Of a DNA stretch of 64,000 nucleotides, positions 26,246 through 35,245 are shown piece by piece. Numbering within the stretch: the stretch's first letter is position 1; each line of letters begins with the position of its first letter. The position numbers and the translations under genes were made by a program. Location of the stretch: contig NZ_CP138858.1 in the NCBI RefSeq assembly GCF_033878955.1, positions 3,251,001 to 3,315,000 on the forward strand. The letters run 5' to 3'. The stretch is from Coraliomargarita algicola (lineage in GTDB: Bacteria > Verrucomicrobiota > Verrucomicrobiia > Opitutales > Coraliomargaritaceae). The notes under the pieces are model-generated. The model did not search any database and was not told the origin of the DNA. It worked only from the letters and a program-made list of their open reading frames with translations.

Positions 26246-26998
26246 ATGATGTCAGAAAATAACCCTTACGAGTCCGATGAGCTGTTGCAGCAGTATTTAG
26301 TGTTTCATTATGCCAGTGCCGCGGAGCAATTTCCATATTCTTTGGGTGGAGGCGATGCCTTGGACTTTCCAAAGCGCTGTGCACTGGAGGGGCCGGAATT
26401 TGCGCGCTTGCCGGCGGATGCGCGTGCGCTGGACCTTGGTTGTTCGGTCGGGCGTTCAAGCTTTGAGCTGGCGCGTCATTGTAAAGAGGTGATTGGGGTG
26501 GATTATTCGCAGGCCTTTATTCATGCAGCGAGCCGCATGGCGAGCGATGGGCGGCATGCGGCGACGCGACTGGACGAAGGTTCCACGACGACGCAGCTCC
26601 TACTGGAGCTCGATCCCACGATTGATCGCAGTCGCGTGCACTTTGAGCAAGGCGATGCGCAGCATATCCGCGAAGACATTGGGCAATTCGACCTCGTGGT
26701 CGCTTGTAATTTGATCTGTCGGCTGCCCGAGCCGATGCGTTTACTGCGGCGTTTACCAGAGCTCGTGAGGCCTGGGGGGCAGCTCTTTATCACGACTCCC
26801 TTTACTTGGTTGGAAGAGTACACTGCATCGGCCAATTGGCTCGGCGATGGGGCGGCCGACTCTTTTGCCGGCCTGCGTCAGGCGCTGCAGCCCGCCTTCG
26901 TGCTGGAGGCGCAGTGGGATATGCCCTTTTTGATTCGGGAGCATGCGCGCAAGTTTCAATACAGTATCGCGCAAGCGAGCCGCTGGCGTCGCGTGTAG
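26246..26998 (+). CDS. Stand-alone 4-mercaptohistidine N1-methyltransferase (OvoA C-terminal-like)
   Basis: A 250-residue class I SAM methyltransferase. The N-terminal NPYESDELLQQYLVFHY and the ALDFPKRC segment are hallmarks of the methyltransferase domain of OvoA, which makes ovothiol A by N-methylating 5-thiohistidine. The SAM site is ALDLGCSVGRSSFELA (about residues 59-74). In most organisms this domain is fused to the sulfoxide synthase; here it stands alone and no partner gene is in the window. Either ATG at 26246 or 26249 may start it. The last codons (SRWRRV) and the following 30 bp are repeated after the toxin-antitoxin cassette. Confidence 0.8.
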   Translation: MMSENNPYESDELLQQYLVFHYASAAEQFPYSLGGGDALDFPKRCALEGPEFARLPADARALDLGCSVGRSSFELARHCKEVIGVDYSQAFIHAASRMASDGRHAATRLDEGSTTTQLLLELDPTIDRSRVHFEQGDAQHIREDIGQFDLVVACNLICRLPEPMRLLRRLPELVRPGGQLFITTPFTWLEEYTASANWLGDGAADSFAGLRQALQPAFVLEAQWDMPFLIREHARKFQYSIAQASRWRRV

Positions 26999-27063
26999 AG
27001 TGCAATTCGTAAATTATTGCTAGTGCCTTGATCGTTGACTTGCAAAAAATTGCGTAATCGCCA

Positions 27064-27261
27064 ATGTTAAGTCCTATGAATGCAATGGAGGTTATCGACC
27101 AATTTAAGCGCTTGCCTGATAGTGAACAAGGTAAGGTCGTGGAGTTTATCCGGAAGGAGAACTCCGCCAAGGTGCGCTATGCCGACGATGAATCCGCTAA
27201 AGCGGCTGGGGAAGCTGTCTTTGAAGAGCATCCTGAGTTGTTTCGTAAGTTAGCAAAATGA
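27064..27261 (+). CDS. Antitoxin of a Phd/Doc-like pair
   Basis: A 65-residue protein whose N-terminal part (MNAMEVIDQFKRLPDSEQGKV) is like small DUF2281/VapB-type antitoxins. The C-terminal half is acidic and charged, as expected for a toxin-binding tail (ESAKAAGEAVFEEHPELF). The stop overlaps the toxin ATG (ATGA), the usual toxin-antitoxin layout. A second ATG at 27076 could be the true start. Since the toxin gene is broken, the antitoxin may be a relic. Confidence 0.7.
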   Translation: MLSPMNAMEVIDQFKRLPDSEQGKVVEFIRKENSAKVRYADDESAKAAGEAVFEEHPELFRKLAK

Positions 27262-27641
27262 GTGATCCGGTCTTTTTGACCGCAGCTCAGGTTGAGGCTT
27301 ATCATGCACGTGGCCTGGAGATTTACGGCGGCTCGGCAGGTCTACGGAGTCGTTCTCTTTTTGAAGGCGCAGTGGCCCAGGCTCAAAATGTTTACTAGTA
27401 TGCGAACGGTGATCTTTATGATGTTGCGGCGGCTTACTGCTTTCATATCGCGCAAGCCCAGGCGTTTCTCGACGGAAATAAACGAGCAGCTATGGCAGCC
27501 TGTCTTGTCTTTTTGAAGCTAAATGGCGTGCAGACGAAACTCGAGCTGACTGAACCTCTTTATGATGCATTGATTAGAATTGCTGAACATCGACTAGATC
27601 GTGTCGGATTGGCTGAGTTGTTGCGCGATTTGCTCGCGTAG
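27258..27641 (+). pseudogene. Doc/Fic-type toxin gene with premature stop
   Basis: Reading from the ATG at 27258, 128 codons in one frame give a Doc-like (death-on-curing) toxin, but codon 47 is TAG (27396-27398), between QNVY and YANGDLYDVAAAY. The rest is intact: FHIAQ, then FLDGNKRAAMAA (Fic motif), then VFLKLNGVQ. The Fic motif normally starts with a catalytic His (HxFx-D/N-GNKR); here that position is Gln (QAFLDGNKR), so even read-through product would probably be inactive. Doc toxins phosphorylate EF-Tu. The cassette lies between the methyltransferase gene and rnpB. Confidence 0.8.
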
Positions 27642-27659
27642 GGGGTTCTGACTCTGATG

Positions 27660-27705
27660 GCCGCTGGCGTCGTGTGTAATTCCTAAATTACCGCTTGCAC
27701 CTTAA
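27660..27705 (+). repeat. Second copy of the methyltransferase 3' end, framing the toxin-antitoxin cassette
   Basis: The sequence from 27660 repeats that from 26979: first 18 of 19 bases (the codons for RWRRV and a stop), then after a 7-bp gap 11 of 12 bases (ATTC-TAAATTA), then weaker similarity. The toxin-antitoxin pair lies exactly between. This is what an insertion with a long target duplication, or replacement by recombination between repeats, would leave. Confidence 0.65.
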
Positions 27706-27728
27706 GAATTGGCGAGCCAGCGTGTGCG

Positions 27729-28123
<395 letters not shown>

Positions 28124-28198
28124 TCTTTTATCAAAATTTACGTCTTGACAGGCTCGTTGGGTACCCCCACTTTCCCGCCTCTTAACTTTTTTTCAGCT

Positions 28199-28456
28199 AT
28201 GGCTAACACAAAATCAGCACTTAAATACATCCGTAAGACAGAGACTCGCGCTCTGCGTAATCGTCAGGTCAAGACTCGTCTTAAGACTTTCTATAAGAAG
28301 GTTGCTGCTGCGGCGGCTGCGGGTGATAAGGACGCGCTTTCGGTTGCTGTTCGTAATTACATCTCCACTCTTGATAAGGCTGGTAAGAATGGCTTGGTGC
28401 ATCCTAACAAGATCGCTCGTCATAAGGCGCGTTGCGCACAGCTTCTTGCTGCCTAA
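28199..28456 (+). CDS. rpsT: 30S ribosomal protein S20
   Basis: An 85-residue, strongly basic, helical protein with the S20 pattern: MANTKSALKYIRKTE, then basic helices, the dimer-like segment YISTLDKAGKNGLVHPNKIARHKAR and a short tail. It binds 16S rRNA early in small-subunit assembly. The ATG at 28199 starts the canonical N-terminus. A terminator follows at 28482-28520. Confidence 0.97.
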   Translation: MANTKSALKYIRKTETRALRNRQVKTRLKTFYKKVAAAAAAGDKDALSVAVRNYISTLDKAGKNGLVHPNKIARHKARCAQLLAA

Positions 28457-28481
28457 GTTGCATTTTTGCTCTTTCTAGAAG

Positions 28482-28520
28482 ATGCCCTCGGTTACGCTTG
28501 TCGAGCCGAGGGTATTTTGT
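28482..28520 (+). terminator. Terminator after rpsT
   Basis: Stem CCCTCGG (28485-28491) / CCGAGGG (28506-28512) with a 14-nt loop, followed by TATTTTGT. It lies 26 bp after the rpsT stop. Confidence 0.65.
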
Positions 28521-28533
28521 ATCTACTGTTCGC

Positions 28534-29340
28534 GTGTCTGAGAAACCTAATAAGAAAAACGCCATTGGCTTTCCGCCTCCTTTGTTGGGGGATGCGCCTT
28601 ATCGCATGCCGGTTTTGGCGGAGACTGCGGATTGGATTGCGCTGGAAAAGCCGGCCGGTGTCGGCACGCGTGCCTATCCTTGGGATGACGAGCCGGATAT
28701 GGACGCGGCGCTCAATGCGCAGCTGCAGGCAGGGAAGCCGGAGCTACTGCGTCGCGATGCCACGCTCTTTGGCTCGATCTATTATCTCGACCCTGTGATT
28801 TCCGGGGTGGCGCTTTTTGCGAAGAATCGCGATGCGCTGGCTGATTTGCGTAACCGTTTTGGCTCGGGGGATTGTCGCTTTCGTTTTCAATTTGTTGCGG
28901 CGGCTCAAGCTGGACTGGAGCCTGTGATGCGAGCCGATGCGCCCTTGCTGCCGCATAATGTGAAGCCGAAGATGATCCCCTCGACTGCTAAGGGGAAGAA
29001 GGCTTTTACGGACTTCAAGCGAGTCGCGGAGTCGGCCAAGGGATGGGCGCTCTGGGAGGCTGAGGTTGATTTTTTTCGTCCTCACCATGTGCGGGCGCAT
29101 GCCGCGGTGATGGAGATTCCCGTGATGGGGGATGATCTGTATGGCGGTCCTGAAGCGCCTAGTCAGCGTGATCTCCATCCTAAAAAGCAACGCGCGGGGC
29201 TTAATTTGCCTGCTTTTCATGGTGTTGCACTCCATCTGGCCGAGGTGCAATTGATCCCCGGCGACTCTGAAGCCACGATTTACTGCCCGCCTCCCAAGCA
29301 CCTGCGACTACTCTTGAGGCGGATGGAGCTGGGGGAGTAA
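28534..29340 (+). CDS. RluA-family pseudouridine synthase-like protein
   Basis: A GTG at 28534, just after the rpsT terminator, gives 268 residues; ATG at 28606 is an alternative. The fold is RluA-like: WIALEKPAGVGTR near the start, then YYLDPVISGVALFAKN in place of the family's HRLDxxTSG motif. The catalytic Asp is kept, but the preceding His-Arg is replaced by Tyr-Tyr. HHVRAHAAVMEIPVMGDDLYGG matches the family's HQIRxHxxxxGxPIxGDxxYG. The protein therefore looks like a divergent RNA pseudouridine synthase, possibly with a changed substrate. Confidence 0.75.
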   Translation: MSEKPNKKNAIGFPPPLLGDAPYRMPVLAETADWIALEKPAGVGTRAYPWDDEPDMDAALNAQLQAGKPELLRRDATLFGSIYYLDPVISGVALFAKNRDALADLRNRFGSGDCRFRFQFVAAAQAGLEPVMRADAPLLPHNVKPKMIPSTAKGKKAFTDFKRVAESAKGWALWEAEVDFFRPHHVRAHAAVMEIPVMGDDLYGGPEAPSQRDLHPKKQRAGLNLPAFHGVALHLAEVQLIPGDSEATIYCPPPKHLRLLLRRMELGE

Positions 29341-29407
29341 AAAAATAGGAACTTGCTATTTAGGGGCGACTCCCTTTCCTTCTGCGGTTTTTCAACAATC
29401 AAGCTCT

Positions 29408-29731
29408 ATGTCAATTTCTGAAATTTCAACGCTCCTTCCACTCGCTCAGGCAGCTCCTGGCGGCGGTCTCGGTCAGTTCCTGCCGATCATTCTACTCTTC
29501 GTCGGTATGTGGTTCCTGATCATTGCGCCACAGCGCAAGCGTCAGAAGGCACACGATAAGATGCTCAGCGAGCTGAAGACTGGCGACGAGATCATCACCT
29601 CGGGTGGTCTTTACGGCACCATTACCAATGTAAAGGACGATCGTTTTGTCGTTCGTATTGCGGATAACACTAAGGTTGAGCTTGGTAAGGGCTTTGTCGC
29701 GAACAAAGTTGAGGCGGCAGACGCTAAGTAA
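29408..29731 (+). CDS. yajC: Preprotein translocase subunit YajC
   Basis: A 107-residue protein with one N-terminal membrane helix (FLPIILLFVGMWFLIIAPQRKRQK, about 23-46) and a cytosolic domain containing LKTGDEIITSGGLYGTI and a DNTKVELGKG strand. YajC associates with SecDF-YidC at the SecYEG translocon. It lies 42 bp before secDF, as in many bacteria. Confidence 0.96.
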   Translation: MSISEISTLLPLAQAAPGGGLGQFLPIILLFVGMWFLIIAPQRKRQKAHDKMLSELKTGDEIITSGGLYGTITNVKDDRFVVRIADNTKVELGKGFVANKVEAADAK

Positions 29732-29773
29732 ATTTCTCTTTCATCTTAACCCTAGGCGTTAAGCTTTATACCC

Positions 29774-32320
29774 ATGTCCGGAAACATTCTTTGGAAATTT
29801 CTACTCACCGCCGCCATTATTTTTTGGTGTGTGATGAGCATCACGCCCTTGCAGGATCGTCCTTTCGAGGATTACATCGTGTCTCAAGTCACGGCCGATC
29901 AGGCGGAGTTTACTGATGTGCTCCAGCGCGCGCAGGCTCGTGTGGATGCCGGGGACTCGCCGACGCTCTTTATTGCGTTACGCGATCTGGGGGTTGAGGA
30001 GGCGATTAATTACGCGAAGTTCTTTCCGCAGATCAATGTTGCCGATATCGCGAATCAGGATAAGCGCAACGACATTCTGCTCAAGCACATCTTGAAAAAG
30101 GCGCAGAGCCAGCTTCGCCTCGGTCTCGACCTGAAGGGCGGCGTGGGTGTGACGCTCAAGATTGATGAGTCTTCGCAGGCTGAACTCAATCAGTTTGAGC
30201 AAGCTGAGCAGCTTAAGGATGCGATTAGCATCATGGCCGAGCGTCTTGACGGTATGGGCGTGGCAGAGCCCGTCATCCGTGCCAGTGGTGATAACGCGAT
30301 CGAGATCCAACTTGCTGGGCTGTCCACTAAGGATAATCCTGAGGTGATTGATGCAGTTAAAAAGCCTGCCCGTTTGGAATTTCGTGCCGTGCATCCTAGT
30401 CTGACTCCAGACACGACTCCAGCCAACCGTTATCCGGTCGGCTACGAAGTGCTGGCAGAAGAAATCGAAGATCATCGTTCCGGGGAAACTTATGAACGCC
30501 GCCAATTCGTGAAGCTCATTCCTGAGGCGACTGGCGAGATCGTTGACGATGCCTTTGCTTCGCAAACGCAAGCTGGCGGCTTCCAAATCAATCTTGTGAT
30601 GACGAGTGAGGGCGCCGATATCTTCCGTTCGGTGACGGAGCGTATGGTCGGCCAGCCTTTGGCGATTGTTCTGGATGGCAAACTGTATTCCGCACCCACG
30701 ATTCAAGGCGTGCTCTCGAAGAACGCTCAGATCACAGGTAACTTTTCGCAGCGTGAAGCGATTGAACTGGCCAATGTGTTGAATAATCCACTCGCCGTTG
30801 AATTACGCGTCGACGAAATGTATGAAGTCGGCCCAACGATGGCAGCCGGCGCACGTGATAGTTCGATCAGTGCGGCTCAGTGGGGTGCCATTGCGGTGGT
30901 TGGCTTCATGGTGGTTTATTATTTCCTCGGTGGCTTGGTCGCCGTGGTGTCGGCTTTGATTAATGTGGTGATTGTGCTAGGCGTGCTTGCCAGCCTTGGT
31001 GCTACTTTGACATTGCCAGGTGTGGCCGCTTTGGTGCTCACGCTTGGGATGGGTGTGGATGCGAATATTTTGATTTTCGAGCGTCTGCGTGAGGAGCTCC
31101 GCGCTGGTAAGAGTATCAAGAATGCGACTGCAGGTGCTTTTGAGAAGGTGACTTCGACCATTGTGGATGCTAATGTGACGACGCTGATCACTGCTTCGAT
31201 TTTGATCTGGCTGGGCACGGGGCCCGTAAAGGGCTTCGGTGTGACGCTTGCGATTGGTATCTGTGCGTCGATATTCTGTGCCTTGGTCGTCACTCGCTTC
31301 ATGGTCGACTTCCTGGTCCATCGTGTGGGTGTTTCCAGTATTCTCGGTCTTGAGATGTTTGGTGAGAAGAAGTTCGACTTCTTCCAATTCCGTAAGCCTG
31401 CATTTATTGGTTCATGGGTGATTGTGTTGATCGGTGTCATCAGTGTTGTGATTCATCATGATAACATCCTCGGTAAGGACTTTACTGGTGGTGACGAAAT
31501 GACGGTCAACTACTCTCAGCAAATCGGGACTGACCAGTTAATGGAAGTCATCGAGGCGCAAGACTTGATCGATGTGACGGCACACTACCAAAGCCTCATC
31601 GGTGAAGACCGTGAAGTGCTCAAGATTCAAACACCTTTTGATCAAGCCCGTGTCACGCTGGAGGCATTGCAACGTGCCTTCCCGGAAGCAGGCTTCGAAG
31701 AGGCGGGCATCAATCAAATTGGTGCATCCGTTTCTAAGAACATTCAGTGGAACGCTCTAATTTCCGTGCTGACCGCGCTGGCTGGCATTTTGCTCTACGT
31801 TGCCTTGCGTTTCGAAGTCGGTTACGGTGTCGGTGCCGTGGTGGCGACGATTCACGACGTGCTGATGACGATCGGTATTTTTGTGATCTGCGGCGAGCTT
31901 GGCCTCTTTGTTAGCGGCCAGTTCACAGCGCCTATGCTTGCGGCGATTCTGATGATTGTCGGTTACTCGATCAATGATACCATTGTGGCCTTCGACCGTA
32001 TTCGTGAGGAGTTGGAGCTCAATCCTGGCATGGATTTGCGTAGCATTATCAATCTTTCGATCAGCCGTGTGTTTTCGCGCACCTTGCTGACCAGTATCAC
32101 GACCTTGTTGGCTGCGGTTTCGCTGTATGTCTTCGGCGCTGGTGTGATTAATGATTTAGCTTTCGTCTTTATCGTCGGTATTATCACCGGCACGTTCTCT
32201 TCGATTTTCATTGCGAGCCCCGTATTCTATTGGTGGCACAAGGGGAGTCGTCGTCACGTAGAGGAGCGTCAGCTTACACCAAAACGCTACGAGTGGGAGA
32301 GCCAGAAGGAAGAAGCCTAG
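29774..32320 (+). CDS. secDF: Fused protein-export membrane protein SecDF
   Basis: An 848-residue single chain joining SecD (about 1-500) and SecF (about 530-848), using proton motive force to pull proteins through SecYEG. SecD part: RLGLDLKGGVGVTLK in the first periplasmic region, then a long P1 domain, and a TM block with LTLGMGVDANILIFERLREEL (the conserved Asp-Ala-Asn). SecF part: GKDFTGGDEM and a TM block with VGYSINDTIVAFDRIREEL. The C-terminal 30 residues are polar and cytosolic. Downstream of yajC and 9 bp before recJ. Confidence 0.96.
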   Translation: MSGNILWKFLLTAAIIFWCVMSITPLQDRPFEDYIVSQVTADQAEFTDVLQRAQARVDAGDSPTLFIALRDLGVEEAINYAKFFPQINVADIANQDKRNDILLKHILKKAQSQLRLGLDLKGGVGVTLKIDESSQAELNQFEQAEQLKDAISIMAERLDGMGVAEPVIRASGDNAIEIQLAGLSTKDNPEVIDAVKKPARLEFRAVHPSLTPDTTPANRYPVGYEVLAEEIEDHRSGETYERRQFVKLIPEATGEIVDDAFASQTQAGGFQINLVMTSEGADIFRSVTERMVGQPLAIVLDGKLYSAPTIQGVLSKNAQITGNFSQREAIELANVLNNPLAVELRVDEMYEVGPTMAAGARDSSISAAQWGAIAVVGFMVVYYFLGGLVAVVSALINVVIVLGVLASLGATLTLPGVAALVLTLGMGVDANILIFERLREELRAGKSIKNATAGAFEKVTSTIVDANVTTLITASILIWLGTGPVKGFGVTLAIGICASIFCALVVTRFMVDFLVHRVGVSSILGLEMFGEKKFDFFQFRKPAFIGSWVIVLIGVISVVIHHDNILGKDFTGGDEMTVNYSQQIGTDQLMEVIEAQDLIDVTAHYQSLIGEDREVLKIQTPFDQARVTLEALQRAFPEAGFEEAGINQIGASVSKNIQWNALISVLTALAGILLYVALRFEVGYGVGAVVATIHDVLMTIGIFVICGELGLFVSGQFTAPMLAAILMIVGYSINDTIVAFDRIREELELNPGMDLRSIINLSISRVFSRTLLTSITTLLAAVSLYVFGAGVINDLAFVFIVGIITGTFSSIFIASPVFYWWHKGSRRHVEERQLTPKRYEWESQKEEA

Positions 32321-32329
32321 TCTGCTGAT

Positions 32330-34048
32330 ATGCTCTGGACTACCATCGACATCGACGAGGGCGCTGCGACCGCATTGGCGGAGCGCCTCGGACTGTCGAA
32401 GGTGACTGCTGAGCTGCTGGTGCAACGGGGGATTTCGACCAGTGAGGCTGCGGAGCAATTTCTTCGTCCGCGGCTTGCTCAGTTGGATAATCCCTTTGAA
32501 ATGGTGAATCTCGAAGCCGCCGTCGAGCGAATCGAGCAGGCCATTGAGCAGAAAGAGTCGGTTGTCGTATTCGGCGATTACGATGTGGATGGTGTCACCA
32601 GCACAGTGCAACTGGTCAGTATGTTGCGCACCCTGGAGCTGGAGCCGCGTTATTCGGTGCCTCGTCGTTTGGACGAAGGCTATGGGCTGAGTCGCGACGC
32701 CATTGATCGTATTTTTGATGGTGAGATTCCGCAGCTGTTTATCGCACTGGATTGTGGCACCAATGCGCACGAGCCGATCGCCTACTTGCGTGGGCTTGGG
32801 GTCGATGTGATTATCGTCGACCACCACCAGACCAAAACACAGGCACCGGAGGGTTGTATTTTCGTCAACCCGCACGTGAACGATCCGGAAGATGCACCAT
32901 GGCACGACCTTTGCACTGCAGGGCTGGTGTTTAAGCTCTTGCACGGTTTGCTGAAGCATCGCCGTGAGGCGGAGGACCCGCGGGTCGAAGGTATTCAGCT
33001 TAAAGATTATCTCGATCTAGTCGCGATGGGCACGGTCGCGGACCTGGTGCCCCTGCATGGGGAAAATCGCATTCTATCATGGTTCGGGTTACGCCACTTG
33101 CGGGCGAATGGGCGCAGTGGTATTCGTGCGCTGGCTGAAGTTTCGGGCATCGACAGTGGGCAGGAGATGGCTAGTTGTGATATCTCTTTTAAAATAGCTC
33201 CTCGTATTAATGCCAGTGGTCGCCTCGCGGACGCGTCACTGCCGATCGAGTTACTCCTGTTGGAGGATTATCCTGAGTGTCGAAAAATCGCGCAGGAACT
33301 CGATGAGATGAATAAGGAGCGGCAGAGCATTGAGCGTGGCATCGCCAAGTCGGCGGAAGAGCGTGCAGCGGTCGAGTTTGCCGAGGAGCCAGGTATCGTC
33401 CTTTTTGGTGAGGATTGGCACCCCGGCGTGGTTGGGATTGTGGCCAGCCGTGTGAGTCGACATTTTCATAAGCCCTGTGTGATTCTCGGCTCCGAGGGAG
33501 ACGAGGCGAAGGGATCCGGGCGTTCGGTTGCCTCCGTGAATTTAGTCGAGGTATTTCAACGCTGTGCGCACTTGCTGGGGCACTGGGGCGGACATCCCAT
33601 GGCTGCAGGGGTTTCGATGCAGGCGAGTGATGTGCCTGCTTTTACGCAATGCTATCTTGAGAGCTTAAAGCTGCTTTATCCAGATGGCTTGCCCGAGCCT
33701 TCGTTGTCTATTTCTGCATGGTTGCAACCCGCCGATCTCGGAGAGTCGCTCTTGGAAGAGCTCGACCGTATGCATCCATTTGGGCAGGGCAATTCGGAGC
33801 CCGTCTTCGGCTTGAAGGGGGTCGCGCTGGAAGAGTTGCCGCATGTTTTCGGTGAAGGCAACTTTCGCTTTCGCATGCCCGCACAAGCTGGCGCCAGACG
33901 AGGTGTCGCTGGGATTGCCTGGCGTCTGGGAAATCCGCCGGCTCTTGGGCAGCGCATTGACATGGCTATACGCTTTTCTTGGAACTATTGGCGTGAAAAT
34001 CGCTACCCACAAGTCACCCTAGTTGATTGGAAACCTGCACATTTATGA
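32330..34048 (+). CDS. recJ: Single-stranded-DNA-specific exonuclease RecJ
   Basis: A 572-residue DHH-superfamily 5'-3' exonuclease used in recombination and mismatch repair. Metal-binding motifs are visible: VVFGDYDVDGVTST, LDCGTN, the DHH of IIVDHHQTK, GTVADLVPL, and the DHHA1 motif GHWGGHPMAAG. The length is normal and nothing is missing. The stop overlaps the start of the next gene (ATGA), so the two are probably translated together. Confidence 0.95.
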   Translation: MLWTTIDIDEGAATALAERLGLSKVTAELLVQRGISTSEAAEQFLRPRLAQLDNPFEMVNLEAAVERIEQAIEQKESVVVFGDYDVDGVTSTVQLVSMLRTLELEPRYSVPRRLDEGYGLSRDAIDRIFDGEIPQLFIALDCGTNAHEPIAYLRGLGVDVIIVDHHQTKTQAPEGCIFVNPHVNDPEDAPWHDLCTAGLVFKLLHGLLKHRREAEDPRVEGIQLKDYLDLVAMGTVADLVPLHGENRILSWFGLRHLRANGRSGIRALAEVSGIDSGQEMASCDISFKIAPRINASGRLADASLPIELLLLEDYPECRKIAQELDEMNKERQSIERGIAKSAEERAAVEFAEEPGIVLFGEDWHPGVVGIVASRVSRHFHKPCVILGSEGDEAKGSGRSVASVNLVEVFQRCAHLLGHWGGHPMAAGVSMQASDVPAFTQCYLESLKLLYPDGLPEPSLSISAWLQPADLGESLLEELDRMHPFGQGNSEPVFGLKGVALEELPHVFGEGNFRFRMPAQAGARRGVAGIAWRLGNPPALGQRIDMAIRFSWNYWRENRYPQVTLVDWKPAHL

Positions 34049-35130
34049 AGAAAGTATTTATCTCTGGTTGTTACGATATCCTCCACGGAGGACATATTCA
34101 GTTTTTTAAGGAAGCGCGCGCGTTGGGAGATCACCTGACCGTGTGCTTTGCTTCGGATAAAGTGCTTTGGGAGCATAAGAAGCGCCGCACTTCGATTCCT
34201 CAGGATCATAAATTAGCTTTGATGACCGCACTCGACATCGTGGATCAAGTTGTGATCGGCGACTGCGAAGAACTGGGGCTCGATTTTAAAGATCACTTTC
34301 TTCGGATTAAGCCCGATGTGCTGGCTGTAACGGAAGATGATCAATACGCCGATGGCAAACGTGCCCTCTGTGCCCAAGTCGGAGCGGAGTACATCGTGCT
34401 GCCCAAGACACCACCACAGTTTACGCCAGTGTCCACGACTTCGATTGTGCGAAACATTCGCACGCCTAGCTATGCGCCACTACGGGTGGATTTTGCGGGT
34501 GGTTGGCTCGATGTGCCGCGCCATGCACGCAAGGGCGGTTACATCGTGAATTGCGCGATTTCCCCCATGGTATCTTTGACTAATTGGGGCTATCAGCAGA
34601 AGTCTGGCCTTGGGGGCAGTGGTGCATGGGCTTTGCTCAATGGAAACGACGGCGTGGAAAGCGAACTCAACTTAGGCGTCGGCTGGCAAGACCCTGCGAT
34701 CATTCGGGAAACAGGGCTCTGTGTGTGGCGTAGTGGCGACAAGCCAGTGCTGCATTTTAAGCGTAACGGTGATTTCCTGCATGGACTCATGGCGCTGCAC
34801 TATACAGATATTCCGCATGATACTCCGAGCAATGCCGATAACCAGCGCGACTACGACATGATCGAAGCGGCTGGTCGTATCGCTGAGGAGGCTGTAGTTG
34901 AAGCCAATATCAGCAAGCTGGGGGAGGCAGTTTCTTTGACTTACGAAATGCAACTCAAGGAAGGTATGTGTCCTTTGCCAGAAGCGGCAGGCTGTATCGG
35001 TCGTAAATATTCCGGCGGTGGCTGGGGCGGTTACGCGCTCTACCTCTTTCACAGTTCGGAGGATCGCGATGCCTTTGTGGCGTCCGCAAATTGCAATCGT
35101 CCGATCGAGCCGTACATTACGATTCGTTAA
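34045..35130 (+). CDS. Nucleotidyltransferase-GHMP kinase fusion
   Basis: From the ATG overlapping the recJ stop, 361 residues. The N-terminal 135 residues are a cytidylyltransferase-fold domain: GCYDILHGGHIQFF carries the HxGH motif, and STTSIVRNIR near the end matches the ISTTxIxxxI element. From about residue 145 a GHMP-kinase-like domain follows: PLRVDFAGGWLDVP, a Gly-rich SGLGGSGAWALLNG in place of the PxxxGLGSSA ATP loop, and a C-terminal YSGGGWGGYAL. The nearest known logic is heptose or fucose-type sugar activation (kinase plus nucleotidyltransferase, as in HldE or FKP). The substrate is not known. Confidence 0.8.
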   Translation: MKKVFISGCYDILHGGHIQFFKEARALGDHLTVCFASDKVLWEHKKRRTSIPQDHKLALMTALDIVDQVVIGDCEELGLDFKDHFLRIKPDVLAVTEDDQYADGKRALCAQVGAEYIVLPKTPPQFTPVSTTSIVRNIRTPSYAPLRVDFAGGWLDVPRHARKGGYIVNCAISPMVSLTNWGYQQKSGLGGSGAWALLNGNDGVESELNLGVGWQDPAIIRETGLCVWRSGDKPVLHFKRNGDFLHGLMALHYTDIPHDTPSNADNQRDYDMIEAAGRIAEEAVVEANISKLGEAVSLTYEMQLKEGMCPLPEAAGCIGRKYSGGGWGGYALYLFHSSEDRDAFVASANCNRPIEPYITIR

Positions 35131-35245
35131 GCATTGGCTTTTATCCTTTACGGAAACTGGGATCCCTTCAGTTTAGTCGGTTTCACCCGGTCACATGGCC
35201 GAGGCGTTTCCAACCTCGTACTCCTGACCTTTGACTCCTGAATAA

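Noticed and set aside
35131..35245. T-box or other riboswitch upstream of tyrS.
   Set aside because: No T-box sequence or specifier stem is visible in the 115-bp gap.
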